Source: Apodospora peruviana (lineage: Eukaryota; Ascomycota; Sordariomycetes; Sordariales; Lasiosphaeriaceae). Taken from it: a DNA stretch of 64,000 bases. Each line of letters begins with the position of its first letter. The stretch's first letter is position 1. The position numbers and the translations under genes are program-made. Shown one piece after another: positions 46,634 to 58,799 of the stretch. The notes below the pieces were generated by a model that did no database searches, was not told where the DNA came from, and saw only the letters and a program-made list of their open reading frames with translations. The stretch lies in contig JAUEDM010000003.1 in NCBI GenBank assembly GCA_033439685.1, forward strand, positions 4,246,001 through 4,310,000. The letters are read 5' to 3'.

Positions 46634-47343
46634 ATGGACCTTGGGTTGGTTGATCGCTGGCTATATTCTCAAATTCGACCAAGCCTCAGTTCCATCCCAA
46701 CTCATACATCAACATCAGTTGCGATGGGCCACGGAATCGAATGCACCCATAGGTGCAAGTTCGTCATTCCCCAAAGGGTACGCTCTAATTACTAGGTGCC
46801 TCTTTGGTCCCCCGCCTTCAGGTAACTGACTTGCTCTCCGACACACAGCTTCTAACCGCCCCGGTGAAGCTGTCCTCGCCCATCGTCACTTTGCCAACCG
46901 AACTGCTCCTCGAGATCTTTGCTCATGCCGACCCGGTAACCACAGTCTGCCTCGCTCTCACCTGCAAACGGCTACTCCAGGTCTCGTCTCTGACCTCGAT
47001 CAAAATCCCGTCGATATCGCACCACCGCCACCGATCACGAGCCGCGGAAGCGACAGTAACTCAGATCAGGTACATGCCGCTCATGAACTGCTGCGCCGAA
47101 ATGGTCTCCCTGCTGAAGCCGCTCGAGCGGCTGCACGCGCGTGAGCGCAAAATCATGCGGACGGCGCTCTGCCACGACTGCGTGCGGTACGTGTCCACCA
47201 GACCAGACAGTTGGCATTATCCCATGGAGATGCTGGGTCCATCTGGACGGCAGAAAGAGTTCCATCGGGTGATCACGACCTGGTCTGCCGGGGTCACGGT
47301 GCAGTGCCCCAAGTGCTGCTTCAGGCCTACATGTATCTACTAG
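46634..47343 (+). CDS. short F-box protein
   Basis: Two exons (46634-46777, 46822-47343) joined by a 44-nt intron (GTACGC donor, TTCAG acceptor) give 221 residues from MDLGLVDRWLYSQIR. The F-box lies at about residues 70-105 (IVTLPTELLLEIFAHADPVT, then CLALTCKRLLQV). Downstream are two cysteine pairs (CHDCVRY and VQCPKCC) which could bind a metal or be structural. Such small F-box proteins are expected to dock to Skp1 and present substrates to SCF ubiquitin ligases. The start is uncertain: the ATG of MGHGIECTHRC in the same exon is an alternative. Splicing is inferred from frame continuity only. Confidence 0.6.
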
Positions 47344-47914
47344 GAGGTATTAAGTTGTCGACGGACCGAGCCAGAGTCATGAAATCGCCAATCACGGTAA
47401 TTGACAATGAATACTATCAAGTGGTCAGTATTACTCAGCTGTGGCTTAAGAAACAGACATAGTCCGGGGTTAGGGGGCTGGATTTGAAGGTTTATCAAAC
47501 TCGAAAATATCAAGAAAATATTAATCTTATAACGTTATACCTTGAGGAATGAGATAAATGGCTTGGTCAGCACACATCCTTCCGTCCTTGTGTGCTCAAG
47601 ATATCAGCGATGTGCATATGGGCTATGAGTGGCCATATCGGACTGTGCTGTCCAGGCTCCAATGCGAAACCAGACTGGAAGGCAGCCATTTAGGTGCCTG
47701 CGTTTATTTGATCTCCCTCTGGGCCACAAGTGATCCAACTTCATGCAAGGACGGCACATATCACATCAGATACGCGGAAAGAAAAACCCCGCTCAGGCCT
47801 CAAAATCCCGACGTCTAACCACCAAACTTACTCACTTCTGCCATCTCCAACCAAGAAGCGGACTGAAATTATCCCCAACGGCATGTCCAGATCAAACCAA
47901 CGACGGCCGTGAAG
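47344..47914. other. intergenic between two F-box genes
   Basis: Nothing beyond short random frames; the last part is the leader of the next gene. Confidence 0.5.
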
Positions 47915-50098
47915 ATGCCGATTCCTACCCTCGTCGCGCGCCGCGAGAAGCGAGTGCGCTCGCATATCATCACCGCGCGGGCCCCAAAACCTCTCTACCC
48001 CGAACGTCCATCGCTGACCTCGCTACCGGCCGACGTAATATCCCACATCATCAACCTGCTGCAAGATGTTTGTCCCAAAAGCGTCATTACTCTCGCCTCC
48101 GTCTGCTCGTACCTGTACCCCCAGGCGCGCTACGTCCAGCACCGCACCCTATCCATCCGCTTCACGCAACCGACAACCGACTCGGTCGTCGCGTCTCACA
48201 AAATCCTCAACTGGCTTGACTACCTGGTCGAAAACGGTCTTCCGGCAGCCATCCGCACCCTCGAAGTAAAAGGCGGAAGCTTCACGACCCCATCAGCCAC
48301 CATCTACAAACAGCACAACGCAGCCTGGGCGCGTATCCTCTCGCGCCTCGACGCAATTATCCCTCTCATGACTGGCCTGCACGACATAAAATGGGAAGCC
48401 CAGCGCGGTCACGCTATGACCGCCCTGCCACAACCAATCTTCAAAATCCTGGCCGAGAGACCGCGCGTGCGGCTACACCTCACCGTCGCCGCTGTCAGCG
48501 GCCACCGCTTCGCCGAAATCGACTACAGAGCCCGCGCCGAACCCGCCATCGCTACCCTCGCCGCGTTGGCCTGCAGCCCGAACCTTGTTTCGCTGTCCGT
48601 AAACAACAGGTACCGCAGCTCCGGAGCTGTATTTGTGGAAATGTCGGCCCGGATTAAGGACCTCTTACTTACGTGCCCGAACCTGCGCAACCTGTCACTC
48701 GACTTTGCGTCTCAGGACGTCGTTTTTTATGGCCTCAACCCTCACCAAGGCGATCAGCCGCTCGATTACATCGGCTTTGGCTTGCACAGTGGCGAGCAGC
48801 CGCTGCGCCCGCTGGAAGAGCTCGGGTTCGCGGCCTACCCGTTCGGCCACGACAACCACGGCCTGCCACCCATCTGGGGCCATCACTCGCATACCCAGGG
48901 TTACCCGGCCGAGCTGGCGGGCATCGAGGAGCAGGATTACTGGGTGCTGTTTTTTGATTGGTCTGCGTTGCGAAGACTGCACGTGAAGAGGGAAATGGAC
49001 GTCAGGTTCCTGCCGAAACTCGCGCCGCTGCTGTATGCGTTGAGGGAGGTCCGTTTCGAGTCTTGCAGTTCCCTCGACGCGGCGGCGTGTATCTACAAGT
49101 TTCTGTCTGATCTGCCGCCCTGCGAGCTCGAGGAGATAGCCGTACCCTCGCTTACCATGCGGATCGGTGGCATTGCGAGCGTCGTTCGGCACGGCCGACA
49201 CCTGCGGAGGTTGGAGGTTTTGCGAGAGGAAAAGTGGTACCGCCCGCCGTTCAGCTTGGGCGGCCCTTCCGAGTTGTTTCCCCCCTGGAGGGCGAATAAT
49301 CTGACGGAGCTGCGCGACGGGCTGCCCTGCCTCGAGGAGCTGGTCATCATGATGGACGAGCCCTACAGGGAAGAACTCCTTCCGATTCTGGCGGGATTTT
49401 CGAGACTCCGCCGTTTGGAAATATGGTTCGAGCTCGGCTTGGTCAATTTCCATGCGCGCCAAAAATATACTACAGTGGTGTCCATGACCGCTGCAAGCGC
49501 CGTCGAGATGTTCAGGCAAATGCGCGACCGTGGTTCGCATGTGCGGCACCTGCACGTACACTGCGGGGGCCCGCCTCCGCAAAGCCCCAATCCGTTCGCC
49601 GAGCACTGGGCAAGGGAGAACTGGACGAGCTTCGTCTGCGAGACGTACCCAAACGGCCGGATCAGGTTGACGTGTCCGAGGCTGAGTCACGCGGACAACC
49701 TCAAATTGGAGAGGATTGTCAACGGACAGGAGGAGTACTACGCGGATATGGCGGCACCGGAGAAGGATAGTCTGCAATTTCGGGTTGCGCTGAACGGGCC
49801 GGTGCCTGCGGAAGAATGGGGGGATTTCTCCGGTCAGCGGTATGAGCTGCCTTGGTGGGATAAACCGGTTGGCTACCTCGAGGCCAGCGTCGCGAGAGGG
49901 CTAATTTTCGCGAGGCTCCGGAAGCAGGAAGTTAAATGCAATTTAAATCTTGCCAGGAATCCCCGGGGCAAAGTGGTGAGAGTGTCGTGGGACGAGTGGC
50001 GGGCGATGCAGAGGAGAAAAGAGGAGGAGGCGAAACATGGTCGTGTGCGGTCGTGGCTGAAGCAACATGTTCCGACGAAAGCAGCTGTTTCGAGGTAG
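47915..50098 (+). CDS. large F-box protein with LRR-like body
   Basis: Single exon, 727 residues, ATG at 47915 (MPIPTLVARREKRVRSHIIT). The F-box is at about 35-75 (SLTSLPADVISHIINLLQDV, then VITLASVCSYLYPQAR). The long body has irregular leucine-rich segments typical of fungal F-box/LRR-like proteins: LACSPNLVSLSVNNRY, LLLTCPNLRNLSLDFAS, LEELGFAAYPFG, LRRLHVKREMDVRFL, FSRLRRLEIWFEL and VRHLHVHCG. The C-terminus is basic (RRKEEEAKHGRVRSWLKQHV). It is predicted to be an SCF substrate receptor with unknown substrate. GC-rich third positions match the other intact genes. It lies 570 bases downstream of the shorter F-box gene on the same strand. Confidence 0.85.
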   Translation: MPIPTLVARREKRVRSHIITARAPKPLYPERPSLTSLPADVISHIINLLQDVCPKSVITLASVCSYLYPQARYVQHRTLSIRFTQPTTDSVVASHKILNWLDYLVENGLPAAIRTLEVKGGSFTTPSATIYKQHNAAWARILSRLDAIIPLMTGLHDIKWEAQRGHAMTALPQPIFKILAERPRVRLHLTVAAVSGHRFAEIDYRARAEPAIATLAALACSPNLVSLSVNNRYRSSGAVFVEMSARIKDLLLTCPNLRNLSLDFASQDVVFYGLNPHQGDQPLDYIGFGLHSGEQPLRPLEELGFAAYPFGHDNHGLPPIWGHHSHTQGYPAELAGIEEQDYWVLFFDWSALRRLHVKREMDVRFLPKLAPLLYALREVRFESCSSLDAAACIYKFLSDLPPCELEEIAVPSLTMRIGGIASVVRHGRHLRRLEVLREEKWYRPPFSLGGPSELFPPWRANNLTELRDGLPCLEELVIMMDEPYREELLPILAGFSRLRRLEIWFELGLVNFHARQKYTTVVSMTAASAVEMFRQMRDRGSHVRHLHVHCGGPPPQSPNPFAEHWARENWTSFVCETYPNGRIRLTCPRLSHADNLKLERIVNGQEEYYADMAAPEKDSLQFRVALNGPVPAEEWGDFSGQRYELPWWDKPVGYLEASVARGLIFARLRKQEVKCNLNLARNPRGKVVRVSWDEWRAMQRRKEEEAKHGRVRSWLKQHVPTKAAVSR

Positions 50099-51709
50099 AG
50101 ATTCGGAGCGACTTACGCAGTTCGGCGAGGACGCGGACCGGTTCTTGGTGGACTTCATCTGGAGGGGAGACTGAAGGGCTTGTCAGCGAAAGTTGTGTTC
50201 GATGATAAATGTTGGGTTACGGCCTCGGTGGACGAGTCTGCTTCGACAATTGGTGAAGCACTTCAACGTCAGCATTCCCTCTCACAGTGAACTGGAACGA
50301 CCGTCGTCGTCAGGCGATACATCACCGCTTTCGGACCGAGAGCCGGGTGCCCAGACATCATCACCGACACCTTCTACTCGACCACCGTCCGTGTACTGGT
50401 ATGACACCACGGAGGGGGCAGACGGGCAAAGACAGACGAAACAGTATACGCTTCCGGCAATGACACGTATGGCGGAGGTTGCGCCTAGGATTTCTGCCTG
50501 ATGCGCGAGTTGAGATAAGCTCGGAGGGCATGATGTTAGTTGAAGCGATTTGGAATCTGGCAGAGCTGGTCAGGGGCGTTTGGTGTTCAAGGCGACGCTT
50601 TCGGCCAGTGTCTTGAGATTGATCGGCCAGAAGCTCTGTAGGTAGGTGGGCGAAATCGGGGGTGCTCTACTATTGTTTGAAAGTTAGTTCGGAGAAAGCC
50701 TCAGCCCCAGGGAGGCCTTGGTCGGACACTACGGCTCCATGAGAGACACAGCGGAAGGAAAGTAGTCGACTTACTTAACAATTGGGATCATACGGTACTT
50801 ACCATTCAAGCAAGGTGATGACTGTAGTTCATGATTCTTGTGGGTGGTTTCTCTCCTGCACAGTTCTGGACGGTCAAAGTTATTGTTGAATGAACGGATT
50901 CGAGGGGGGTTGCTAGTCGATGACTCCGCCTTTTGCTGTCGGCGACCTTTCGTATATACGAGATAGTTCCTTTCAAACCAACAACACTTGTCTACCTTGT
51001 CTCTCCATCCACTGATGCTATTCCGTTCAGGTGCAGTTTACGGATTAGATAGTCGTCAACTGATGTCACAGGGGGGATGCGAAAGAATTTCAGGGCTAAG
51101 ATGTTAGTTGGAGAATCCTGCCTTCGGTGATTTACCGTCTACGGAATTCCGTACGGAATCCGGATATACGAGACATAGAGACGGCTCTGTCGGGTCCTTC
51201 GAATCCCTTGCAGATCCCCCCCGTTGACGTCGGCAGTGCATCCAATCGTCCAATGTAAGTTGGGCCTTTCCGAGGGTGCGAAATTACCAGTGCTCTGGCA
51301 GCGGTCCGAGAGGTTCGGACTTCGCTTTCGCCTCTATAATCCTGGTTCTTTCAGCCCCTCCTGCGCGGTATCTTGGCTAATGGAGAAAAGGATCGATAGC
51401 TATCAGCCCAGGTGTCTGATCCTTTGGCGCCCTGTGAGGCTTAGACGGTTGCATCGAAGGTATGCCGTCACTTTTTAGGGTTATTCCGAGTCTCCGAGTC
51501 TAGAATCGCTTGGCCGCGTTGCCCATAAAGCTCTCTCCCGTCTCGGCTCCTCGGGACACTCCCGATTCTCCGAACATTTCTATCACGTTGCCTATCCAGC
51601 CCGATCTCGGTGCTCGATCATGCATGTGTAGGTAGCTACCGCCCTTCTGGACGTTTCCCCGATAGTATCACAGGGAAAAGACGCAAACACCGGCCCATTT
51701 GACATCGTC
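50099..51709. other. intergenic, no gene seen
   Basis: A 1.6-kb stretch with only short frames. The final 200 bases form the promoter and leader of the Zn2Cys6 gene. Confidence 0.5.
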
Positions 51710-53792
51710 ATGTCGGTTAATCCACCCTTTTCCATCATACCCGCTGGACAAGACCCAACAAAGCGAGCATGTTTCAAGTGCGCCAAGTCAAAGCTCCGTT
51801 GCACCTGGCCAGATGATATGCAGCAGCAGACGACCCGGCGGCTCGGTCAATCGGACCATCCGATCTGTAAACGATGCAAACAGCGAGGCTTTCCTTGCTG
51901 GGTCGCCGAGGCGGGAAAACGCGGCCCTCAGGTTGGCCACAGGGCTGGAAAGAAGTAGGTCCTCAACTGTGAGACGGTATTGATGAGAGGAATGAGAAAC
52001 CCCTTGCTAACTGCTTGATGCACCACCATCCCGTAGCAAGATCGAGAAGCTCGAGAAAAAGGTAGATGATATATTGTCTCTGTTGAAGACGACCACGCCC
52101 AACAGTGCTCAGGCGTCAGCACAGCTAGGCATAGAAGGGGTGTCTGACAGCACGACCTGGGGGGGTTCAAGTTCTCCAACATCATCGCAGCAGCCCATCA
52201 ACGAACTATCCGCCCTTCAGCCGCCCAACAACTGCCCGTTGGACCACGACGCGGCTGATAAAATTCTGCACAACTATCGGACCAACTACTCCCCACGCTT
52301 CCCGTTCGTGCAGATTCCGTCGACCACCTCAGTGTTCCAACTCGTTCTCCAGCGTCCATTCCTCTTCAAGGTCATCGCCCACGTCGTCGCGCCGCCTAAG
52401 AACTCCAGTCGAGCTGCTTTCCACCAATGGTTCCTGAGTTGTCTGATGGACAAGATGACGCGGGAGCAGGACAAGACACTGGAGCTACTACAGGCGATCC
52501 TGATCTTCATTGCATGGGGGGACTACTACCTATGCGGCGACTCGAGGGGATCGGAGATCTTGCTACTGGCGATGTCGCTCGTTTCTGATCTCGGGTTAGA
52601 TGAACCACCCGACTCGATGGCTTACGGCTCACCCTCGGACACGCTGTCCATGACGCCGCCCCGCCGAGCCGATCATACTCTGCCGGAGCAACGAGCCGTG
52701 TTGGGTTGCTTCTACATCACGTCGGCCTTCTACCCCGTCCTCCGACGTCGCGCCGCGCTTCCTTTCACCAAGTACATGTCAAAATGCTGCGAGCACCTCG
52801 CCCAGACGACCCGCGACGGCGACCCATCAGACGCATACCTGGTCGGACTGGTAAGGATGCAGCTGCTGGCCACACAAGGATCGGAGGCCCTCCTGCCGCG
52901 GGCTGTGGTGGGTGGTGGTAAACTGTCGCTCTTCAACGAAGTAGCGTACATGACGATGACGTCGGTGCAGGCCGATGCCAAGCGCATCAATGACACCCTC
53001 CCAAAAAGCGTAACGGACGATGCGCTGCTCTGGACGGTCAACTACCACGCCACCGTCGTCCGCACCCTCAGCGCGGCCATCGACATGCCCGCCACCGAAA
53101 CCGAGACAGGCGGGCGGCGAATCGAGGTCCTGTGCAGGTGCTTGCAGACTTGTCTAGAAGTCGTGGAGGCGTTCGTCGCCATCCCGGCGGCAGACGTGGC
53201 CTTCTGTCCCGTCACGACGTCTTGCAGTCTCGCACTGGCTCTCTTGACGCTTCGGCGGCTGCTTCTCTTTGGGGATAGAGACTGGGATGCGTTGGTTGCG
53301 AGGCAGAATTTGGACTTTCCAGGTTTGCTGTCCAGGTTGGGTCAGCATTTTGAGGAAGCGTATCTGATAGATCGGGAGAGGCAGACCAGGGAAGAGGGAC
53401 TGGGAATCGGTAGTAGTTCGCTATTCGGGGCGGCGGATGACGGGGCGAACAACGACGCCATGACTTCGCCGACAGCAGCAGGGCAACCGAGAGATGACGA
53501 GACTGGACAGGGTGTGTCTGCCAACCAGGATGATGCGGATGATGGCAGTTTCGGAACAGGCGTATACGGATATTGGAAAAAGGTCAAGTGGCTGCGGTCC
53601 TGGTACATATCGGAGGTGTCGCTCGGGCTGGTGCCGACGATGACAGGCGGGGCAATGGCGGCGGCGGCTTCGCCTATAAGCGGCGGCCAGATCAACGAGA
53701 ACCACGAACTGGCGATGGATATGCTTTGCACCACGTTGAAGCTGGGGCAGACTTGGTTTCCGCTGCGGTTGCATCTTGGGGCTGGGGCTTGA
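51710..53792 (+). CDS. Zn2Cys6 transcription factor
   Basis: Two exons (51710-51954, 52037-53792) encode 666 residues. The zinc cluster has Cys21, 24, 31 and Cys53, 56, 63 (CFKCAKSKLRC, then CKRCKQRGFPC); the loop between the halves is about 21 residues, longer than usual. The splice join (AA/C) leads straight into a short coiled coil (KIEKLEKKVDDILSLLK), the usual dimerisation element. The fungal-specific middle homology region starts near residue 170 (NYRTNYSPRFPFVQIP, FLFKVIAHVVAPP, TLELLQAILIFIAWGDYY, AMSLVSDLGLD). It should be a nuclear DNA-binding regulator of nearby or distant genes; target genes cannot be deduced. The nearest candidate neighbour is the divergent GH7 gene about 1 kb away. 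Confidence 0.9.
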
Positions 53793-54692
53793 GGCATAGA
53801 CAGGATTCTGGATATATAGATCACGCCGGTAAACAGTACACAGAACCAAAGGTAGAGCTTGGTGAACATTAACGCGCGGCTGCTAGAGTGACCCTGCTTT
53901 GTGTGCTGGCGTCTTCTCAGCGGACCCGGCAGAGCTTGGTTATAATTATTCTAGGCGAGGCTGCAAACATAACTCAGACAACAGAACGACTCGCGTACGA
54001 CCTTCATCTGACTGTTGCAGACCGTGTAGCCGCGCAGCTGCCGCGGGACTGTTGGCGGACCATTTCGTGGAGCTTTTGGCGAGGCGAGCGGAAGCAGCAG
54101 AAGAAGGATTCCTATGTCGATCTACTCTGCCAGCTGCCCGCCAGCAGTTTACCGTTCGACGCCCTAGGGGGCCGAAGGATTGAAGAGATAGCGTGGCGCC
54201 CTGGCCATATAGGTCGAGGCAGAAATCGCGTCCTGCAACAAATCACAAGCGAAGGTCCGGTGGTGTAACTGGTAGCATCTTCAATGGATGAAATGCTGGG
54301 CCGCCGGATCACCGAAAGACCGGCTCACATTCGAACCAGCCTTTCCCAGTTCATTTAACCGCCGAGTTGTCTCACGGAGCTTTGGCCCTCAACCGGTCTT
54401 CTGGCCCCAGGGATATTGATTGTTGCGTGGCATGTAGACATGTTGAAGAGCGATTTGTTATCCGTACATTGAGCACAACGTGCATCATATCGATGGTCAT
54501 TTGTCACAGCTTGAAGTCTGGCCAATGATGGATCGAGGTAGTCCTACTGCCGTTGGACAGGTTTGTCTCAAGAACTGCAACAGTTTGCTTTGTCCTTGAG
54601 TGGCCGGCTACGTACCAACATGACACGGCGGTATCAACACAAACCCACTATCACAATGACTCCTCCATGGCAGTGCCGCCCCCATACGTGAT
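53793..54692. other. intergenic
   Basis: Contains an A-box-like motif (TGGTGTAACTGGT at about 54260) with a TTCGAA further on, reminiscent of a tRNA but not foldable into one. No other feature. Confidence 0.45.
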
Positions 54693-55871
54693 TTAGCCCT
54701 TGGTGGTCGACCCGATGTCGCCCCAGCGGATGTTGGAGAAGATGACATGCGTGTCGGGATGCTGAGACTGGATGTTGGACGGACTGCCCTGCCCGCTGGC
54801 GCAAGGGCCGTTGCTGCCACTGTCCAGCCAGGCCATGTTCTGTGCAGCATCATTCCAGATGCTGGCCGCCAACACCACTTTACAACGCATCGTCAGCTGC
54901 TGGCCATTTTTTTTTTTTCCTCAGGACGATTACTTACTGCCGCGACCCAATGCTTGTCCCATGCCGGTCAGACCCCCAGTCGACCCCTCCGATCCGCAGC
55001 TGTTGATCGAACCGCTGTTGATGGTCCGCCCGTTCTGGATATACTTCCTCGTGATGGACGACAGCTTGCCCCCGCTAGCCGGGAACTGCGTGATGACGGT
55101 GTACGGCTTGGTCGTGTCGACGGTTTTTCCCGGCCCGTAAAAGTTGCGCTGGCCGCTCGCGTACGCGTTGTACCCACAGCCGCCCTTGTCACAGTTGTTG
55201 CCCTTGCAGGGGTGGCCGGTGAAGACGTGGGCCTGGGAGTTGGCCTCGATGATGTCCATCTCGTTGCAGCAGTAGCCCTGGCACTGGGCGTCGCAGTAGC
55301 CGTTGCCGAACGCCGCGCCGTTCACGTTGAACTGACCGGGGTTTTTGCTGCCGTCGGCGACCATTTCCGAGAGATAGAACGCGCCGTTCTCGCCGCAGGG
55401 CAGGGTGGAGAGGTCGACGTCGACCGTCAGCTCCTGGTTGAGCAGGTTCATCATGACGTACTTGCCGTCCGCGCCGAGGAGGTAGACGCGCGGAGACGCG
55501 CTGGTGAGTTTGCCGCCTACTCGGACGTAGTGGTACATGGTCAGGGCGTTGCCCGAGGTGGACACACCCAGGTCGGCGTAGTTGGCCGGCTCGACGACGC
55601 AGTTCTTTGCGCAGGTTGCTGCATCCGGGCATTGGGCCTTGTTGAGCGTGTTTCCGGTCTTGCAAGAGGTGGTCCCGCCGGCAACGTGCACATTGCGGTA
55701 CTCAAAGTCGAGCACGACGGAGGTGTTCTGCTGCACGCAACCTCCCGAGTTGGTGCATTTCCACGTCGGGAGAAGAGGCCGGACCTCGGGAGTCTCTGCG
55801 GGTGCTTGGGCAACAGCAACACTGGCTAGCAGCGAAGCTACCAGCTGCATGTAGAACGGGGTCGGAATCAT
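54693..55871 (-). CDS. GH7 endo-beta-1,4-glucanase
   Basis: Two exons (55871-54938, 54877-54693) encode 372 residues. The signal peptide spans about residues 1-22 (MIPTPFYMQLVASLLASVAV). The family 7 catalytic motif is CCNEMDIIEANS with Glu204, Asp206 and Glu209 in the expected nucleophile / helper / acid-base spacing. The protein is rich in paired cysteines typical of GH7 (CQGYCC, HPCKGNNCDKGGCG). The exon junction gives GRGMVLAASIWND, then MAWLDSGSNGPC and SNIRWGDIGSTTKG at the end. Length and missing loops fit an endoglucanase rather than a cellobiohydrolase. There is no cellulose-binding module. A TATAGTTA element lies about 100 bases upstream of the ATG. The usual Trp of EMDIWEAN is Ile here. 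Confidence 0.92.
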
Positions 55872-57025
55872 GGTTGTGGTTGGTTCAAACCTGGCGAGAC
55901 ATATGATGCTACCAAAAACTCAGAATCACGACAACGACAGCAAGCAAGCTGGACCGGGGGCAGACTGCTCATAACTATACCCGAGTTCCATGTTATTCAA
56001 CTCAAATTTTGCCAATCCCCGCGTTTTTGATCTAAGTTGGCAATTTGGATCCCCCGCTTTCTCTCGTCTCGTCGATTTAGGCATGGTGATATTGTGCGGC
56101 TGTGTCAGTGTCCCGACCCGCCAGCCCGGAATTATTCATTCCGTCGAATCCGGTATATAAGTCTACTGGCTGTCATACCCGGTTTGAGTGTACTAATTAC
56201 CTACCTAGCTAATCTCACATTGACCTGCACCGGGTGCCATCAGTTCATCTCGCTGCCTCCGCGGCATCCAAACCAAGCCCAACACAACATATCGAGCCGA
56301 TGTCTCGTTTAAATCACCTGGCACATCTGGAGAGTGGCCTGCGACATCATCAACGATGCCATGTTAGGGTTTGTGTCAGGTGACTTACACCGGCGTCACA
56401 GCGTTGACTCTGGGTGCGAGTCAATAATCTCGGGTTTGTCTTCTCCCTTGACTCCAAATCTCCAACAAAGGCCGGTTGCCATCAAACAAGCCTAGTTGGC
56501 AAACTTAGGGTCAAGTGAAACCCAAAAGAATACAAAACAAAAGTCTTTTGAGCCTTTGGATGCCAATGGGGTTTTTGTCTGCGAGTTCTGGTCGTGAAAC
56601 GGGTGCTGCGCCACCAATCCGCCATCCCATCATCCTGGCGGGAAGCTTCTTTGCCCTGGCCGCTGGGTCCCGCCAAAAAGGTCGACAGTTTCACCAGAGA
56701 ATCCTCGCCAAGACCCAACGATCCTCAGTTGGCTCGAAAGGATTCCGCCAAACTTTAGCGGCACCATTGTGCATATAAACCCGACGAACCACATTTCTGT
56801 CTTCATCTTAACAACAAAAAGCAATGTTGATTATCTTCGTGTCACCTCAGCCTGCAGAGCACCCGGCTAGAACGTAACCGAGTAGGAGCATGACTTTATT
56901 TCCATCCAGTTAAGAGACAGTCGACATTGAACCAAGATCATAAAACGTAAACACCTCAGTGCAACACGTAGCGAACAGCCACCAACTCCATCATCACTTC
57001 ACAAATAGACACAGCCAAACACAAG
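55872..57025. other. intergenic
   Basis: Promoter of the GH7 gene (minus) and leader of the small membrane protein gene (plus). No other gene seen. Confidence 0.5.
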
Positions 57026-57478
57026 ATGTCGACAACACTACAAGTAGTACACCGCCAGCTGGCGCACACACTTCTGCCACGACAAGAACCTAACAACGGA
57101 ACGGTCGTAGACGTCAAGAATGTCGACACCAAATCGTTCCTCAGCAACCGGGAAAAAGTCTTCATCATCTTCTTTTGTGCCGGCATCGTCGTCGCTTTCG
57201 TGGGAGGCTTCATAGTCGGCATGACCTTCGTAAAGCGCCGGCTGGCGAAAATGGCCTTCCGTGCAGCGAAAAAGGCGCATAAAATGGGTGAGTCGATTTC
57301 CTCAGCAGAAGCCCTACTGCCCGCCATTGATGTGGAATTTTCGGCTTACGATGAAAAGGCGGACAATATGGCTGGCACTAGTAGTTCCATCCCGAGTAAA
57401 GAGGTGATAATGTTTGGAGGGATGCACGAGAATCTGCTTCCCAGATCGTCGGAACGGTATCCTTGGTTGCCCAGATAA
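57026..57478 (+). CDS. small single-pass membrane protein
   Basis: A 150-residue frame from ATG 57026 (MSTTLQVVHRQLAHTLLPRQ). One strong transmembrane segment lies at about residues 45-70 (VFIIFFCAGIVVAFVGGFIV), followed by a basic stretch (KRRLAKMAFRAAKKAHK), predicting a cytosolic C-terminal half. The N-terminal 40 residues hold an NGT sequon (outside, if the topology is right). No family is recognised. Third-position GC bias and ATG context support coding, but there is no homology evidence. Confidence 0.6.
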   Translation: MSTTLQVVHRQLAHTLLPRQEPNNGTVVDVKNVDTKSFLSNREKVFIIFFCAGIVVAFVGGFIVGMTFVKRRLAKMAFRAAKKAHKMGESISSAEALLPAIDVEFSAYDEKADNMAGTSSSIPSKEVIMFGGMHENLLPRSSERYPWLPR

Positions 57479-58799
57479 TCTTGCGGGATTCAGATACACG
57501 ACTTGAGGTCATAAGAATAACCGGTTTTTGGGTTTGTTCGAGGACTGGTGTTGGGAATTGGGCGGAATTGCATGGGCAGGTTGGAAAAGCATTTGCGTGT
57601 GTTCTTTGTGAGTTGTTGTAGACTATTAATACCCCTGGCATATTTACATGTCCAGCATGACTCGAGATTTATGGTAAATTCAACTTCTTCATTCTTGGAT
57701 GTCGTGACTCCGAATTTGGCCGCAAAGCAGTGCCTGCATACGACGAGCACGCATCTACGTCTTTGGCATACGTTGGTGTCCCGAGATTACGACTGTGTTC
57801 TGGGTTGTCAGGGAGCATATACGAGCGAGTTCAGTCCTGCCCCTTTTAGTCTTTTTATCCTAACTCGAAGACCGTGATCTCGGTTGGGCTAGAGTAGATG
57901 AGAGCCAGGCTGGCATAGCCAAGGCTGCCTTTGCGAGATACGGGGTTGGATTTGACGACGTGGAGCGTGGCATCGGCTAGCAGGTCGTCCCTACATCTTT
58001 ATTTCGATCTTCGCCAACATCTTACTTTCACACAATAGGGGTAGAATTGTAGTTACTCCTTGATTTTAGCAAATATTCGCTCTTTCAAACTGTAGTGACC
58101 CTGTGGCAGGTTGCATTTTCAGCTCCATGGACACCTGCACTCGGACGCTAACTCATAACTGACACTCACTTGAGGATTACGGAAGTTCTAATCTATCTAT
58201 CTCCACTCACCTTGGGCTTGGCCTTCTTAGGTACCTTACCTTACTTCGATCTAGTCGGTCATTTGCCCCCACAGTCGTTTTGAGGCGTGTAATAAGTAAT
58301 CAAGTAATCAAGTGCTCTCGTGGCCAGTGGCCAGTGGTGGCTTACATGGAAATTCTCCGTCCTTACCAATCGCCAGCTGAGACTTAGTAGCGGTCCTTTT
58401 TCCACATGCGCAGGGGACTGGAGTAATCCGTCCTCCGTTCGGGGCCCGTGGTTGCATGCTGCATGCTGAGGCGCAACTCTCGGGCGAATGAGCGGACGGG
58501 CATAACTTTTTAGTGATACCACACCGCACTCACTACCAGTACAACGTAAACAATGAGTAAAAGCTGGCCACGGCTTTGGCTTACTCATACCCTTAGCAGA
58601 CCGCATCTTCCATCTCCTGTACCTATATAGGTGGCTTATATATATCTACCTCGGAATCTTCTCGCTATGTACATGATCCCATCCCATAGTTCTCTTTCAG
58701 TTCGTCTCTCCTCTCAGCTAGAATATTGAGTCTATCCTCGTCTCCCTTTTCTCCAATCCAGGCAAAGTCTTAACCTATCTTGATTCAGGACCAGACACC
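57479..58799. other. intergenic
   Basis: No gene recognised. The last 150 bases are a pyrimidine-rich leader in front of the metallo-beta-lactamase-fold gene. Confidence 0.5.

Noticed and set aside
48695..49777. 360-codon minus-strand frame
   Set aside because: Antisense of the large F-box gene, with no motif or plausible start.
54255..54350. tRNA-like sequence with a good A box (TGGTGTAACTGGT) and TTCGAA
   Set aside because: The only acceptor pairing (GGTCCGG with CCGGATC) leaves 58 nt without a T arm, and the TTCGAA region forms no five-pair T stem. Not callable as a tRNA.
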